Positions 13,110 to 22,452 of a DNA stretch of 64,000 nt are shown here, piece after piece. Source of the DNA: an uncultured Roseobacter sp. Its GTDB lineage: Bacteria; Pseudomonadota; Alphaproteobacteria; Rhodobacterales; Rhodobacteraceae. Positions within the stretch are counted from its first letter, which is position 1, and each line of letters begins with the position of its first letter. The translations under genes and the position numbers were made by a program. The stretch is taken from positions 496,001 through 560,000 of the forward strand of contig NZ_CANLKW010000001.1 of NCBI RefSeq assembly GCF_947491795.1, given 5' to 3'. The notes beneath the pieces are model-generated. The model was not told where the DNA came from. It worked only from the letters and a program-made list of their open reading frames with translations, and made no database searches.

Positions 13110-13199
13110 GGAGAGGTGCCGGAGTGGTCGAACGGGGCGGTCTCGAAAACCGTTGTGGGTGCAAGCCTACCCAGGGTTCGAATCCCTGTCTCTCCGCCA
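13110..13199 (+). tRNA. tRNA-Ser(CGA), 90 nt including CCA
   Basis: GGAGAGGTGCCGGAGTGGTCGAACGGGGCGGTCTCGAAAACCGTTGTGGGTGCAAGCCTACCCAGGGTTCGAATCCCTGTCTCTCCGCCA; loop CTCGAAA, long variable arm, acceptor stem pairs. Confidence 0.97.
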
Positions 13200-13742
13200 C
13201 AGGCTTTTCTGAATCAGAAACGCCAGCTCCCTTCAGATCGGAGAACTGATCGGCAGTAGCATCGCAGATGCAATGAGAGCGTCCAGGGTTGGAACGATAT
13301 CACGTTTGCTGCGCCGCACCATCTCTTCAAGCGATCATGTGGGTACGGGTATTGAATTCTCAAAGACTGTTTGCTGAAGTCGCCTGCCCTGCGCGAGCGA
13401 ATAAATTTGTGGTCTATTTGCGGCCTTTTGCCTGGCTTCCATCGCGTCCGGCTTGGTCGATCATCCTCCTTCGTGTCCGTCCCACCGTTTTGTGACAAAT
13501 CAGCCGATAACGCCTTTGGGAGCACCTCTGCTCTCAGGCGTTCCTGTACTCCAGCACAACGCGCCAGAATGTTTCTCCGAAGGGTTTTCAAATGCCTTTC
13601 CGTTTCCTTCCGGCGGCCCCCCACTCTGCGGTGCTATTCTTGTACAGGTCTATCCGTGTGAAGCGCCCGTCCTTGCGCAGACTGCGGATTTCGATTGCGT
13701 AGCCGTTGTGAAAATATCCTGTGAACGATTGAGCGTGATCAG

Positions 13743-13979
13743 ATGCCGCGTGCCGCCGTTGCGATTTTCCGGCGCTCTGCCGTTCTGTTTCTGAAAGGAT
13801 TTGGCGCAGACGGCCGTGGTGTTTTTGCAGACGATGATACCATTTTCTCCGTCGGTTCGATAAGCAAGGCCGTCACTGCACGCGTCGCAATGCGTTCAAA
13901 AGAGGCCGGGAGACTGACACTGGAAACGTCTGTTGGCGCAAGCATACCCGAGCTCAGGAATACAGATGCAGCTGGCTGA
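13743..13979 (+). pseudogene. Remnant of a serine hydrolase / beta-lactamase-family (class C-like) protein
   Basis: DDTIFSVGSISKAVTARVAMRSKEAGRLTLETSVGASIPEL matches the SxxK region of the family but stops after 78 aa. Confidence 0.55.
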
Positions 13980-14095
13980 CGAACCGCCCGTTCCTGCCAT
14001 TACTGTTCGGCTGTGTTCACTGGTCACTTAGTGGCTGTCCTACGGGAACATTCACTTAATAGATGAATATCCATACGTGAGACTCGGCGAAGCAG

Positions 14096-14680
14096 TCAGA
14101 TCAGTTCCCGCGTGCGTTGTTGCAGTGCAGGAATGACCTCATCCTCAAACCATGGATTGGATTTCAGCCATCGATTGTTTCTGGGGCTGGGGTGCGGGAG
14201 AATGATCTGTCTGGGCCAAACGTCGGCCCATGATTTAACGGAAGAAGTCACGGTTTGGCCTGAATATTGCGGCAAGTGCCAGTCGATCGCGAAACGCCCG
14301 ATGATCAGCGTAAGTTCAACCGCTTGCAGATGTCGCAGAACGCGGTCGCGCCATGCTGGCGCACATTCGGGCCGGGGCGGAAGATCACCCCCTTCTCCAG
14401 TGCCCGGAAAGCAAAACCCCATGGGAACAATGGCGATTTTTGACTTGTCGTAGAAAGTCGTGCGATCCACCCCTAACCAGTTTCTCAACCGGTTGCCTGA
14501 GGGGTCATCAAACGGGACGCCCTTGTGATGCGTGATCCGCCCCGGAGCCTGCCCGACAATCAACAATCTGGATGACGCGCTGAATTGCAAAATAGGGCGT
14601 GGGCCCAGGGGGAGACTTTTGCATATGGAACAGGAACGGACTTCATCCAGAAGATTTTCAGAGGCCGGGTCGTTTCCCAT
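14096..14680 (-). CDS. Uracil-DNA glycosylase family protein
   Basis: LLIVGQAPGRITHHKGVPFDDPSGNRLRNWLGVDRTTFYDKSKIAIVPMGFCFPG...LPHPSPRNNRWLKSNPWFE. Confidence 0.9.
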   Translation of the reverse strand: MGNDPASENLLDEVRSCSICKSLPLGPRPILQFSASSRLLIVGQAPGRITHHKGVPFDDPSGNRLRNWLGVDRTTFYDKSKIAIVPMGFCFPGTGEGGDLPPRPECAPAWRDRVLRHLQAVELTLIIGRFAIDWHLPQYSGQTVTSSVKSWADVWPRQIILPHPSPRNNRWLKSNPWFEDEVIPALQQRTRELI

Positions 14681-14737
14681 GCTTTGTCCTTTGTGAGACG
14701 GGGCCGCAGATGTTTGCGGCCCCTGAAGGAGTTTCGC

Positions 14738-15106
14738 TTAAACTGTTGCCGATTGTTCTTCGGGCTGGTGCAGCCCGACAACTGCAAGAACCGTCAGGCC
14801 GAGACCAAGGTAGTACCAAAAGTCCAGGCCAGAGAACCCCAGCACAAGGGGAGCTGCCACAAATGCAATCCCGACGAGACCGTCAACGGTCAGATGGAGG
14901 CTGTAGGGCAGAATGCGGATGACACCCAGATGATGGTCTGTCAGCAACGTCAGACCTAACGCAGCAATCCCGGTTACAACCGACAGCCAGAACGCCAGCG
15001 GAGCAGTTGCGCCGAGCCCGAACAGAAACGGCATGGCGATCAGACCAAGGGCAACAGGATAGTCCAGATAGGCGTGGATCGTTTTTGTGATGAAACGTGG
15101 AAACAT
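14738..15106 (-). CDS. Small four-helix membrane protein (SPW-repeat-like)
   Basis: MFPRFITKTIHAYLDYPVALGLIAMPFLFGLGATAPLAFWLSVVTGIAALGLTLLTDHHLG; four hydrophobic segments. Confidence 0.6.
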   Translation of the reverse strand: MFPRFITKTIHAYLDYPVALGLIAMPFLFGLGATAPLAFWLSVVTGIAALGLTLLTDHHLGVIRILPYSLHLTVDGLVGIAFVAAPLVLGFSGLDFWYYLGLGLTVLAVVGLHQPEEQSATV

Positions 15107-15215
15107 GGTGTTGTCTTTCTCTATGAGGTGCCGTTTGCCGGCTTCGATAGAGTAAACCTGGTCGCGATCCGTTCTCAAAAACATGCCAGATAGTTCGCCT
15201 TTTTGTGCAGATCGT

Positions 15216-16226
15216 TCAAAAGTCAGAACGAATTGAGTTATCGACTTTGCGGAACTCAGCTGGTGTCACTCCGGTCTCCTTTTTGAAAGCCCGGGTAAAT
15301 GCGGAATCGGAGGCATATCCGGCGCTTTCGGCGGCATCGGTGAGGGAGGCATCGCTCTGTTGCAGAACCCTCTTGGCAATTTCCATCCGCCAGGCAGTCA
15401 CATATTCCATCGGCGGCATCTGCATCATCTTTTGAAACTGAACCGCAAAGCCGGTTCGCGACATACCTGCCGCAATGGCAAGTGTTTCGACCGTCCAGCG
15501 CTCTGCGGGCGCTTTGTGAAAGGCATCCAGCGCCCGGCTCAGGTTCTTGTCGGAAAACGCACCGAGGGCCCATTCGTTTGCTTCGCCGTTTTCAATAAAG
15601 CTCCTGATGGCCTGGGCGAGGATCACTTCGGACATCTTCAGCGCAATCAGGTCTCCTCCTATTTTGCGCCCGCCGGCCTCTTCCCCGATCATACGCAGGG
15701 TCGCTTCCATCCAGCGGCCCGCGCTTTCACCGTAGTTCATCAAATGGATGTAGGGCGGCAACCTTTCCATCAGGATGTGCCGGGATCTCGGCTCAAACGC
15801 GAAATGGCCACAGATGAGCTGGGTCTCGCTTTGTGGCTCATCTCCGCCATAAACCAGCACCCCTGAGCCATCGAAACCGGACCGCTCCAGCACGACATCC
15901 AAAGGCATGATCGTGCGCTCCGGGTCGTGTCCACAGTAGAGATCATGTGATGCACCGTGCGGGATGATGATGAGATCGCCCTGGTTCAGCGATACAGGAT
16001 CCGCCACATCTTTGACCCTCACCATGCAGCTCCCCCTGTGGGCAAAGTGAAACCGGGCCACATCTTCGTAACTCGGTACCGCAACGCCCCAGGGTTTGGT
16101 GAAGGAGGTGCGAAAGTACAACGTACCACGCATCGACAGGTTGGTGAGAATATCACTGAGCAGATCAAGCATGTCACTACAATAGGGCGCCATGCGCACC
16201 TGTACAGACATCTGAACGATCTGCAT
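15216..16226 (-). CDS. AraC family transcriptional regulator with cupin-type sensor domain
   Basis: N-term LSDILTNLSMRGTLYFRTSFTKPWGVAVP...; C-term AGMSRTGFAVQFQKMMQMPPMEYVTAWRMEIAKRVLQQ...AGYASDSAFTRAFKKETGVTPAEFRK. Confidence 0.88.
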   Translation of the reverse strand: MQIVQMSVQVRMAPYCSDMLDLLSDILTNLSMRGTLYFRTSFTKPWGVAVPSYEDVARFHFAHRGSCMVRVKDVADPVSLNQGDLIIIPHGASHDLYCGHDPERTIMPLDVVLERSGFDGSGVLVYGGDEPQSETQLICGHFAFEPRSRHILMERLPPYIHLMNYGESAGRWMEATLRMIGEEAGGRKIGGDLIALKMSEVILAQAIRSFIENGEANEWALGAFSDKNLSRALDAFHKAPAERWTVETLAIAAGMSRTGFAVQFQKMMQMPPMEYVTAWRMEIAKRVLQQSDASLTDAAESAGYASDSAFTRAFKKETGVTPAEFRKVDNSIRSDF

Positions 16227-16310
16227 GAAAGTTGGGACGTTCAGGCATGTATCCCGCGTCCCGGTTCGAATTACTGCTGTTGGATCACAACAACCAATGG
16301 AGTATTCAAA

Positions 16311-16835
16311 ATGAAAATGCTGATATCCGCAATTGCCGTGGCGGTCGCCATGACCCTCGCACAGGCGTCTGCGCAGGACGTTGCAGAGATGAATGATCTG
16401 GAATTTGCGCACATCGCATATACGGCCGACAATATCGACATCCGCTATGCCCATCTGGCGCTTGCTTTGTCATCGAATCCGGACATTCATGAATTCGCAA
16501 ACACGATGATCCGCGACCACACGGCCGTCAACGCAGCGGCGCTCGGCCTTCTCGACAAACTGGGTGCGACCGCACAGGACAACCCCGTCAGCCAGACGCT
16601 GAATGCAAATGCTGAAGAAATCATCGATGGTTTCGTGAAGTTGCGTGGCGCGGAATTTGACGCGGCCTATGCAGCCAATGAACTCGCCTATCACCAGGCG
16701 GTCAACGACCTTGTCGAAAATACGATGATTCCCAACATCGACAATGCCGAAGTGAAAGCGCTGTTCGAGCAGGGTCTGGAGATATTCAGGGCCCATGAAG
16801 TGCACGCTGAAATGATGGTCAAAGCCTTGCAGTGA
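16311..16835 (+). CDS. Secreted DUF4142-like protein
   Basis: Signal peptide; ALSSNPDIHEFANTMIRDHTAVNAAALGLLDKLG...; helical, ferritin-like pattern. Confidence 0.65.
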   Translation: MKMLISAIAVAVAMTLAQASAQDVAEMNDLEFAHIAYTADNIDIRYAHLALALSSNPDIHEFANTMIRDHTAVNAAALGLLDKLGATAQDNPVSQTLNANAEEIIDGFVKLRGAEFDAAYAANELAYHQAVNDLVENTMIPNIDNAEVKALFEQGLEIFRAHEVHAEMMVKALQ

Positions 16836-17200
16836 TGGAACGGCTTCACTCACGTCGCAACGTATTGGTGGGGGCGGTCGTGTCAGCGACCGCACTTGCC
16901 TTCACCCGCAAAGGTGCGCACGCCCAGGAACCCGGAATTCACGTTGTGCAGATCACCAAGTTTGCATTTGTACCGGATCGGCTGGAGGTTTCTGTTGGAG
17001 ATACAATTCGATGGACAAACCAGGATCTGGCTCCCCACACCGCCACCGCTGGCGGATTCGGTTGGGACAGCAGCGAAATCGTGAACGGCAGCAGCGCCGA
17101 GATTGTCGTCACCGAAGGAATGGAAACTTCCTATTTCTGCGTTTTTCATCCGCATATGAGGGCCACGCTCGAAATTTCGGGGAACCGGGAACCACGATGA
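16832..17200 (+). CDS. Plastocyanin-like cupredoxin with Tat-type signal
   Basis: SRRNVLVGAVV leader; VGDTIRWTNQDLAPHTATAGGF; YFCVFHPHM type-1 Cu ligand pattern (C-x2-H-x2-M); ATGA overlap with the upstream gene. Confidence 0.85.
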   Translation: MMERLHSRRNVLVGAVVSATALAFTRKGAHAQEPGIHVVQITKFAFVPDRLEVSVGDTIRWTNQDLAPHTATAGGFGWDSSEIVNGSSAEIVVTEGMETSYFCVFHPHMRATLEISGNREPR

Positions 17201-17788
17201 ACCGGATGAAACCCGCGGCTCCGGCGCTTTCCGTTTCTGACCCTTCCGCCCAGGCAGAGAATTTCCGGAACCCTGTCAGCAGTATCGCAACCAAAGACAG
17301 CTTGTATTCTAAGTGTCTGCCGCGCTGAACGTCGTGCCCGGAAGTACGGTGGCCGCCAGGGCAAAATTTTCCCGGTTGTGGATTGATTTGAGCTTTGCGC
17401 ACCAAGCGAGCGCACCTTTCCCGGTTCCGTTCCCGTCATTACACCGTTTGCCGCATTTTTCCCCTTTTGGATGCCGGGCAAATTTGGGTGTCTGAGACTT
17501 TTCCCACAGCAAAGAGCGACTTTAGTGAACATCTAACAGTTGCTTAAAGTGCACTCCTGACCAGTTTCGCCTGTTCAAACGACAACCTGTCTCGCCGCAG
17601 GAAACGCTCCGTGCACCGGGGCTTCTGTTTCACCGGAGTTTCGCCTTTGGCCTGAAAACTGCACGCTCTGATGCACGAAAACCGCATTACTATTTAAAAA
17701 ATTTCCTGATGCATCGAATAATTCGTTTGCCCGGCGCGTTCTCAGAACATGTGGACGCGGTGTTCACCTGTACCGGGAGGAAAGAAGT

Positions 17789-18373
17789 ATGAAGTTTTTA
17801 ACTGGGGCTGTCTGTGCATTGGCCGTCACAACGTCTGCAGCACTGGCTGGTGGGCACGCAAACTGGTCTTCTGTTGACGACCAGTCAAGTGTGGCCTTTG
17901 GATCTGTCAAAAATGATGATTTTGGCGAGGTGCATCACTTCACAAAAGTTACCGGCACCGTCAGCGAAACGGGAAAGCTGGAGATCAGCATCGATCTGGC
18001 TTCTGTGCAGACTAATATCGACATCCGGAACGAACGGATGATCGAATATGTTTTCAAGGCAGCAGGACCAACGGCGGTGATTTCGGGGCAGATCGACATG
18101 GAGAGCCTCGCCGCTCTTGAGACCGGTGACACCATGATCTCCGAAATTGAAGCTGACCTGAGCTATGCCGGAACCGAAAATACCATTGATGCCGCGATGC
18201 TGATCGCCCGGCTGGGCGAAGACCGCGTTCTGGTCACGACGGCGGACTTCATCATGCTTTCGACTGCTGATCTGGGTCTGACGGCCGGGATCGACAAGCT
18301 GATGGATCTGGCCTCTCTGGACGGGATCACGCGCGTGACGCCTGTTGCAGTGCGTATGGTCTTTGAAAAGTGA
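17789..18373 (+). CDS. Secreted YceI-family protein
   Basis: MKFLTGAVCALAVTTSAALA; WSSVDDQSSVAFGSVKNDDFGEVHHFTKVTGTVSETGKLEISIDLASVQTNIDIRNERM. Confidence 0.75.
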   Translation: MKFLTGAVCALAVTTSAALAGGHANWSSVDDQSSVAFGSVKNDDFGEVHHFTKVTGTVSETGKLEISIDLASVQTNIDIRNERMIEYVFKAAGPTAVISGQIDMESLAALETGDTMISEIEADLSYAGTENTIDAAMLIARLGEDRVLVTTADFIMLSTADLGLTAGIDKLMDLASLDGITRVTPVAVRMVFEK

Positions 18374-18535
18374 TCGCTTGTGTAATGAGTTTGCCCCTGC
18401 CCCGGTTTTCGGCTCTGGTGCGGGGGCGGTTTTTGACACAGTCTGGTCGGGCGGCAGGGTCCGGTGTGCAGATACAGCAGACAAGCGGGCGCTGTTCAGA
18501 GGACCCAACCCTGCGAAGAGGCACATGTACAACGG

Positions 18536-19066
18536 ATGAAAATCTGGTCCGCAAAGGCGGCGGCTGAAAGTGTTCGGCATGCAATGCCGGGCGTCTTCCC
18601 GCGCATCTGGCGCTACAGTCTGTCGCTGACCGGCAACCGGGACAGCGCGGACGATCTGGCTCAGGCGGTCTGTCTGCGCGCGATGGAGCACGCTGACCAT
18701 TTTGAGCCCGGCACCAGACTGGACAGCTGGATGTTCCGGATCGCCCATAACCTGTGGGTGAGTGGGTTGCGCAAAACTGCCGTTCGCACGGGTGGCGGAC
18801 TGGTCTCAGTCGATGACACGGTCATTCAGGACCTCTCGCCTGGTCCGGAGGAAAGTACTCTGAACAGGGAAGTTCTGCGCGCGGTCCTCAGATTGCCGGA
18901 AGCTCAGAGAGAGACCGTCTTACTTGTTTATGCCGAAGGATACAGCTACCGGGAAGCAGCCGGTATTCTGGATGTCCCGATCGGGACAATAATGAGCCGC
19001 CTTGCGACGGCGCGGGCCACGCTGGGCAAAAAGTTCAGCGACGAGGAGACGCAGAATGCAGGATAA
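18536..19066 (+). CDS. ECF-type RNA polymerase sigma factor
   Basis: WRYSLSLTGNRDSADDLAQAVCLRAMEHADHF...LDSWMFRIAHNLW...LPEAQRETVLLVYAEGYSYREAAGILDVPIGTIMSRLATARATL. Confidence 0.92.
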   Translation: MKIWSAKAAAESVRHAMPGVFPRIWRYSLSLTGNRDSADDLAQAVCLRAMEHADHFEPGTRLDSWMFRIAHNLWVSGLRKTAVRTGGGLVSVDDTVIQDLSPGPEESTLNREVLRAVLRLPEAQRETVLLVYAEGYSYREAAGILDVPIGTIMSRLATARATLGKKFSDEETQNAG

Positions 19067-19787
19067 GCGCTTCACAGATGAACAACTGGTTGCCTTTCTG
19101 GATGGAGAAAACGACCACGCGCCGGTGCAGGAAATTGCTGAAGCACTCACACACGATACGGCGCTTGCAGCACGTGTCAAGGCATTGCGCTTGGACACAG
19201 CCGGGCTGGCGCTCAGCTATGCAAGCCTGCTCAAACCGGACAGCGCACCGCCGCAGTCTAAACCTGTGGCCTCCGGAAATGTGCGTCAGATATCGCTCGC
19301 GGCCAGCGTCGCTCTTGTGGCTGGCATTGCGATCGGAAGCCTCTGGCCGGGCGAACGCGGTACTGGCTGGCGGGACTATGTAGCCGCTTATCAGGCGCTT
19401 TACGCCACCAGCACTCTGGTGGGTATCAATTCCGACGAAGCCATCCGGGCCGCCGAACTCGTGAGAGTGGGTACGGCAATCAGCAAATCAATCGAACTGG
19501 CACAGCTCGAAGCCTTTCCGGAAGCCGAGTATAAACGGGCGCAGCTTCTGAGTTTTGAAGGCAATGACCTGGTGCAGCTTGCGTTTCTCACAAAAACCGG
19601 TGAGCCGCTGGCGCTGTGCATCATCCGATCAGACAAAACATCGCCTTCGGTCCCGGTTACCGGACAGATGGAAAACATGCAGTCCGCGCACTGGTCAGAC
19701 GGATCGCATGAATATCTGCTGATCGGCGGAACGGACGAGGACCTGATCGGGCGGATGGCGGCGCAGTTTGCCAGCATGGGGGTATAA
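19056..19787 (+). CDS. Putative membrane anti-sigma factor
   Basis: Overlaps the ECF sigma gene; N-terminal DEQLVAFLDGE...; single TM QISLAASVALVAGIAIGSLW. Confidence 0.75.
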   Translation: MQDKRFTDEQLVAFLDGENDHAPVQEIAEALTHDTALAARVKALRLDTAGLALSYASLLKPDSAPPQSKPVASGNVRQISLAASVALVAGIAIGSLWPGERGTGWRDYVAAYQALYATSTLVGINSDEAIRAAELVRVGTAISKSIELAQLEAFPEAEYKRAQLLSFEGNDLVQLAFLTKTGEPLALCIIRSDKTSPSVPVTGQMENMQSAHWSDGSHEYLLIGGTDEDLIGRMAAQFASMGV

Positions 19788-19839
19788 CCTTCCGCGTCGA
19801 CCCCGAGTAACAGAAAAACAGCCAGCCGGGCGGACCCCG

Positions 19840-22452
19840 TCACTGCGCGCCGGCGGCACCCTCGGAACTGTTGTCAACCATCTCGGAATGCCCGGCACGC
19901 AGGAAATCACTCAGCTCCTCGAAGCTCAGAGGTTCAGCAAAGTGGTAGCCCTGCAGAGTGTTGCACCCCATTTCCATCATCAGATCAGCATGTTCCGGGG
20001 TCTCAACCCCTTCCGCCGTAACAGCGATACCGAGCGACCTGGAAATGTCGATAATGGAACGCACCATGTCACGACATACGTCAGAATCCGGCGCCCCCAG
20101 AACAAGACGCTGGTCAATCTTGAGCACATCCGGGTTCACCTGCATCAGACTGATCATGGAAGCATGGCCAGACCCAAAATCATCAATTTCCAGCAGCAGC
20201 CCCTGATCGCGGATCAGGTCGAGTGCAAAATCAAGATATTCAGGGCGATCATCCAGGAACACAGATTCGAGAATTTCAAATGAGATCCGTGTCTGCCGCA
20301 GATCCTGCCTGCTGACCATTGCAACCAGTTCGGGATCAGCGATCCGGTCCGCCGTTACATTGAACGAGATCTTGGGAGGGGCCAGTCCCGCATGTTCGAG
20401 GATTTTTATATCATCCAGCGCTTTTTCGGTGACCATCCTGTCCAGTTCATTGAGCAGGGACAACTGTTCGGCAACATCAAGAAAGGCAGCCGGCGTTAAC
20501 AGGCCCTTGTCTGGCTGTTTCCACCGGGCCAGTACTTCCACGCCCGAAATTTTTCGCGTGCCCGCATCAAACTGGGGCTGATAATATGGTACGAATTCAC
20601 CACGACCGAGACCAAGGCGGATGAGCTCCGCGGTATCGCGTGTTTCAATCGCCGAGCGGTGCAACTGCTCGTCATAAACAGCCAACTGGTTTCGTCCGGC
20701 AGATTTGGCCGCATAAAGGGCGGAATCCGCAGCCCGCACAAGATCGGGTGCATCCACAAGTCCGCAGCCTGAACAGGCAATTCCAAAGCTGGCACCTGTC
20801 TGAATCAGCTTGCCGTCGTAAGGGATAGGTGAGGTAATGCGGGCGCGGATCGTTTCGGCGACAAAGCACGCCCTTTTGATGTCCGCACCCGGCTCGAGAA
20901 GGATGATGAACTCGTCTCCGCCGACCCGCACCGCCAGATCCTTTTCCCGCACTTCTTCGCGCAAAATCCGTGCAACTTCACAAAGCACATGATCGCCGGC
21001 TTCGTGGCCCATGGTATCGTTGACGTTCTTGAAATGATCGAGGTCAATGCGGATCACCGCGATCGCGGCTGCGCCGTGGAAAAGACTGCGTTTTTCGAAG
21101 ACTGCGTTGAACCGGCGGCGGTTGGCAAGGCCGGTCAGCTCATCATGCAATGCCTGATGTTCGATGGCCTCGCGTGCTTCGCGCAACCGGGTTTCCTGTG
21201 CTTTTCGCTCACTGACATCGCTGGAAATCGACATGTATCCATAGGGATTGTTCTGCTCGTCAAAAAGCGGCGCGATACTGATACGCGCCCAGTATGGAAA
21301 ACCAAGTTTACTGTAATTGACCAGTTCCACGCGCACCGGCTCTGTTGATTCCAGCGCGATTCTGATCTGATCAACCTCGCGCTGATCTGTGTTTGGTCCC
21401 TGCAGCAGAGCGCCCGGTTTTTTACCGATCAGTTCGTCGCTGCGGTAACCGGTCATGCGCGAGAAAGCCGGATTGCTCCAGACGATCTTCTCTTCCATAT
21501 CCGTAATAAGAATAGCCTCTTCGGCCTTGCGGGCGATTGAGGCGAGTTCGGTCAGTTCTTTTTGTTGTGCGCGCAGCTTATTGCGGGAGGCTTCCAGATC
21601 TGCGTGCGGTTTCAGAATGGTGTGCCGCCCGGCCCAGCCAAAGGCTGCAAAGGGCAGGAACAGCGCCAGCGCAACCGCAAGTACAGTGCTGGAAATAAGT
21701 TCCTGGCCAATCCTCGAAATCAGCGACGGGTCCGTGCGCAGCACCATGGTCAGGCCAGGAACCGCCAGCTGGACCCTGTGATCAGCAGACGCTGCTTCTG
21801 AACTGGTGGAGTCAACGATCTTAAACAAAGCGCCCATACGCGCCGCGCCCGGTCCGTCCGTACCGGGGGTGATATCCGCGACGGCAACGACAGCGCCTTC
21901 TGGCAGCCCCCCATTGAGCACCGGAACTGCGATCATGATCTGTCCCTGCTCTACTGTTCCTCTGGCTTCCGCGGCCATCCAGCTGGACTGTTGCATGCCG
22001 GTGCCAAGCACCCGCTCGGCGAGCCTGCCTGCCTGCGCATCCAGCCTTTCACGGCGCGGCGCACCAAGAGCGTCCGGCCGGATTGGGGCATCGTAGCGCG
22101 CTATGACATCCGCGCTGTAGTCAAAGAAGTAGATCTGCCTCAGTCCGACCGGCAATGAGAGGTCGTCAAGACGATCGAGCGTCCGATCGATGGAAATCGT
22201 ATTGCCCATCACAAACGAAATCAGCTGAGGTTCAGAGGCTATATACACCGACAGGCTGGTAACCGGTTCAATGCGCTGATCAAGCCTGGCCGCCTCGCGT
22301 TCCACCAGAATCTCCGCTGCATCCCGCTGAGACTGAACAAGATATGGTCGTGACGTCAGCCAGACAGCCGCAGCTGAGCTGAGTACTGCAAACAGAAAAA
22401 CGCCGCTGAGCAGCATCCAGAAAACATGATAGATTGTAATCCGGGTTTTCAT
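19840..22452 (-). CDS. Membrane PAS-GGDEF-EAL protein (c-di-GMP metabolism)
   Basis: TM segments, PAS (WSNPAFSRMTGYRSDELIGK), intact GGDEF with REKD I-site, EVLAR, DDFGSGHAS, AEGVET. Confidence 0.93.
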   Translation of the reverse strand: MKTRITIYHVFWMLLSGVFLFAVLSSAAAVWLTSRPYLVQSQRDAAEILVEREAARLDQRIEPVTSLSVYIASEPQLISFVMGNTISIDRTLDRLDDLSLPVGLRQIYFFDYSADVIARYDAPIRPDALGAPRRERLDAQAGRLAERVLGTGMQQSSWMAAEARGTVEQGQIMIAVPVLNGGLPEGAVVAVADITPGTDGPGAARMGALFKIVDSTSSEAASADHRVQLAVPGLTMVLRTDPSLISRIGQELISSTVLAVALALFLPFAAFGWAGRHTILKPHADLEASRNKLRAQQKELTELASIARKAEEAILITDMEEKIVWSNPAFSRMTGYRSDELIGKKPGALLQGPNTDQREVDQIRIALESTEPVRVELVNYSKLGFPYWARISIAPLFDEQNNPYGYMSISSDVSERKAQETRLREAREAIEHQALHDELTGLANRRRFNAVFEKRSLFHGAAAIAVIRIDLDHFKNVNDTMGHEAGDHVLCEVARILREEVREKDLAVRVGGDEFIILLEPGADIKRACFVAETIRARITSPIPYDGKLIQTGASFGIACSGCGLVDAPDLVRAADSALYAAKSAGRNQLAVYDEQLHRSAIETRDTAELIRLGLGRGEFVPYYQPQFDAGTRKISGVEVLARWKQPDKGLLTPAAFLDVAEQLSLLNELDRMVTEKALDDIKILEHAGLAPPKISFNVTADRIADPELVAMVSRQDLRQTRISFEILESVFLDDRPEYLDFALDLIRDQGLLLEIDDFGSGHASMISLMQVNPDVLKIDQRLVLGAPDSDVCRDMVRSIIDISRSLGIAVTAEGVETPEHADLMMEMGCNTLQGYHFAEPLSFEELSDFLRAGHSEMVDNSSEGAAGAQ

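Noticed and set aside
13214-13624. 136-aa minus-strand ORF near tRNA-Ser
   Set aside because: No recognisable family, no clear RBS; sits in an apparently decayed region.
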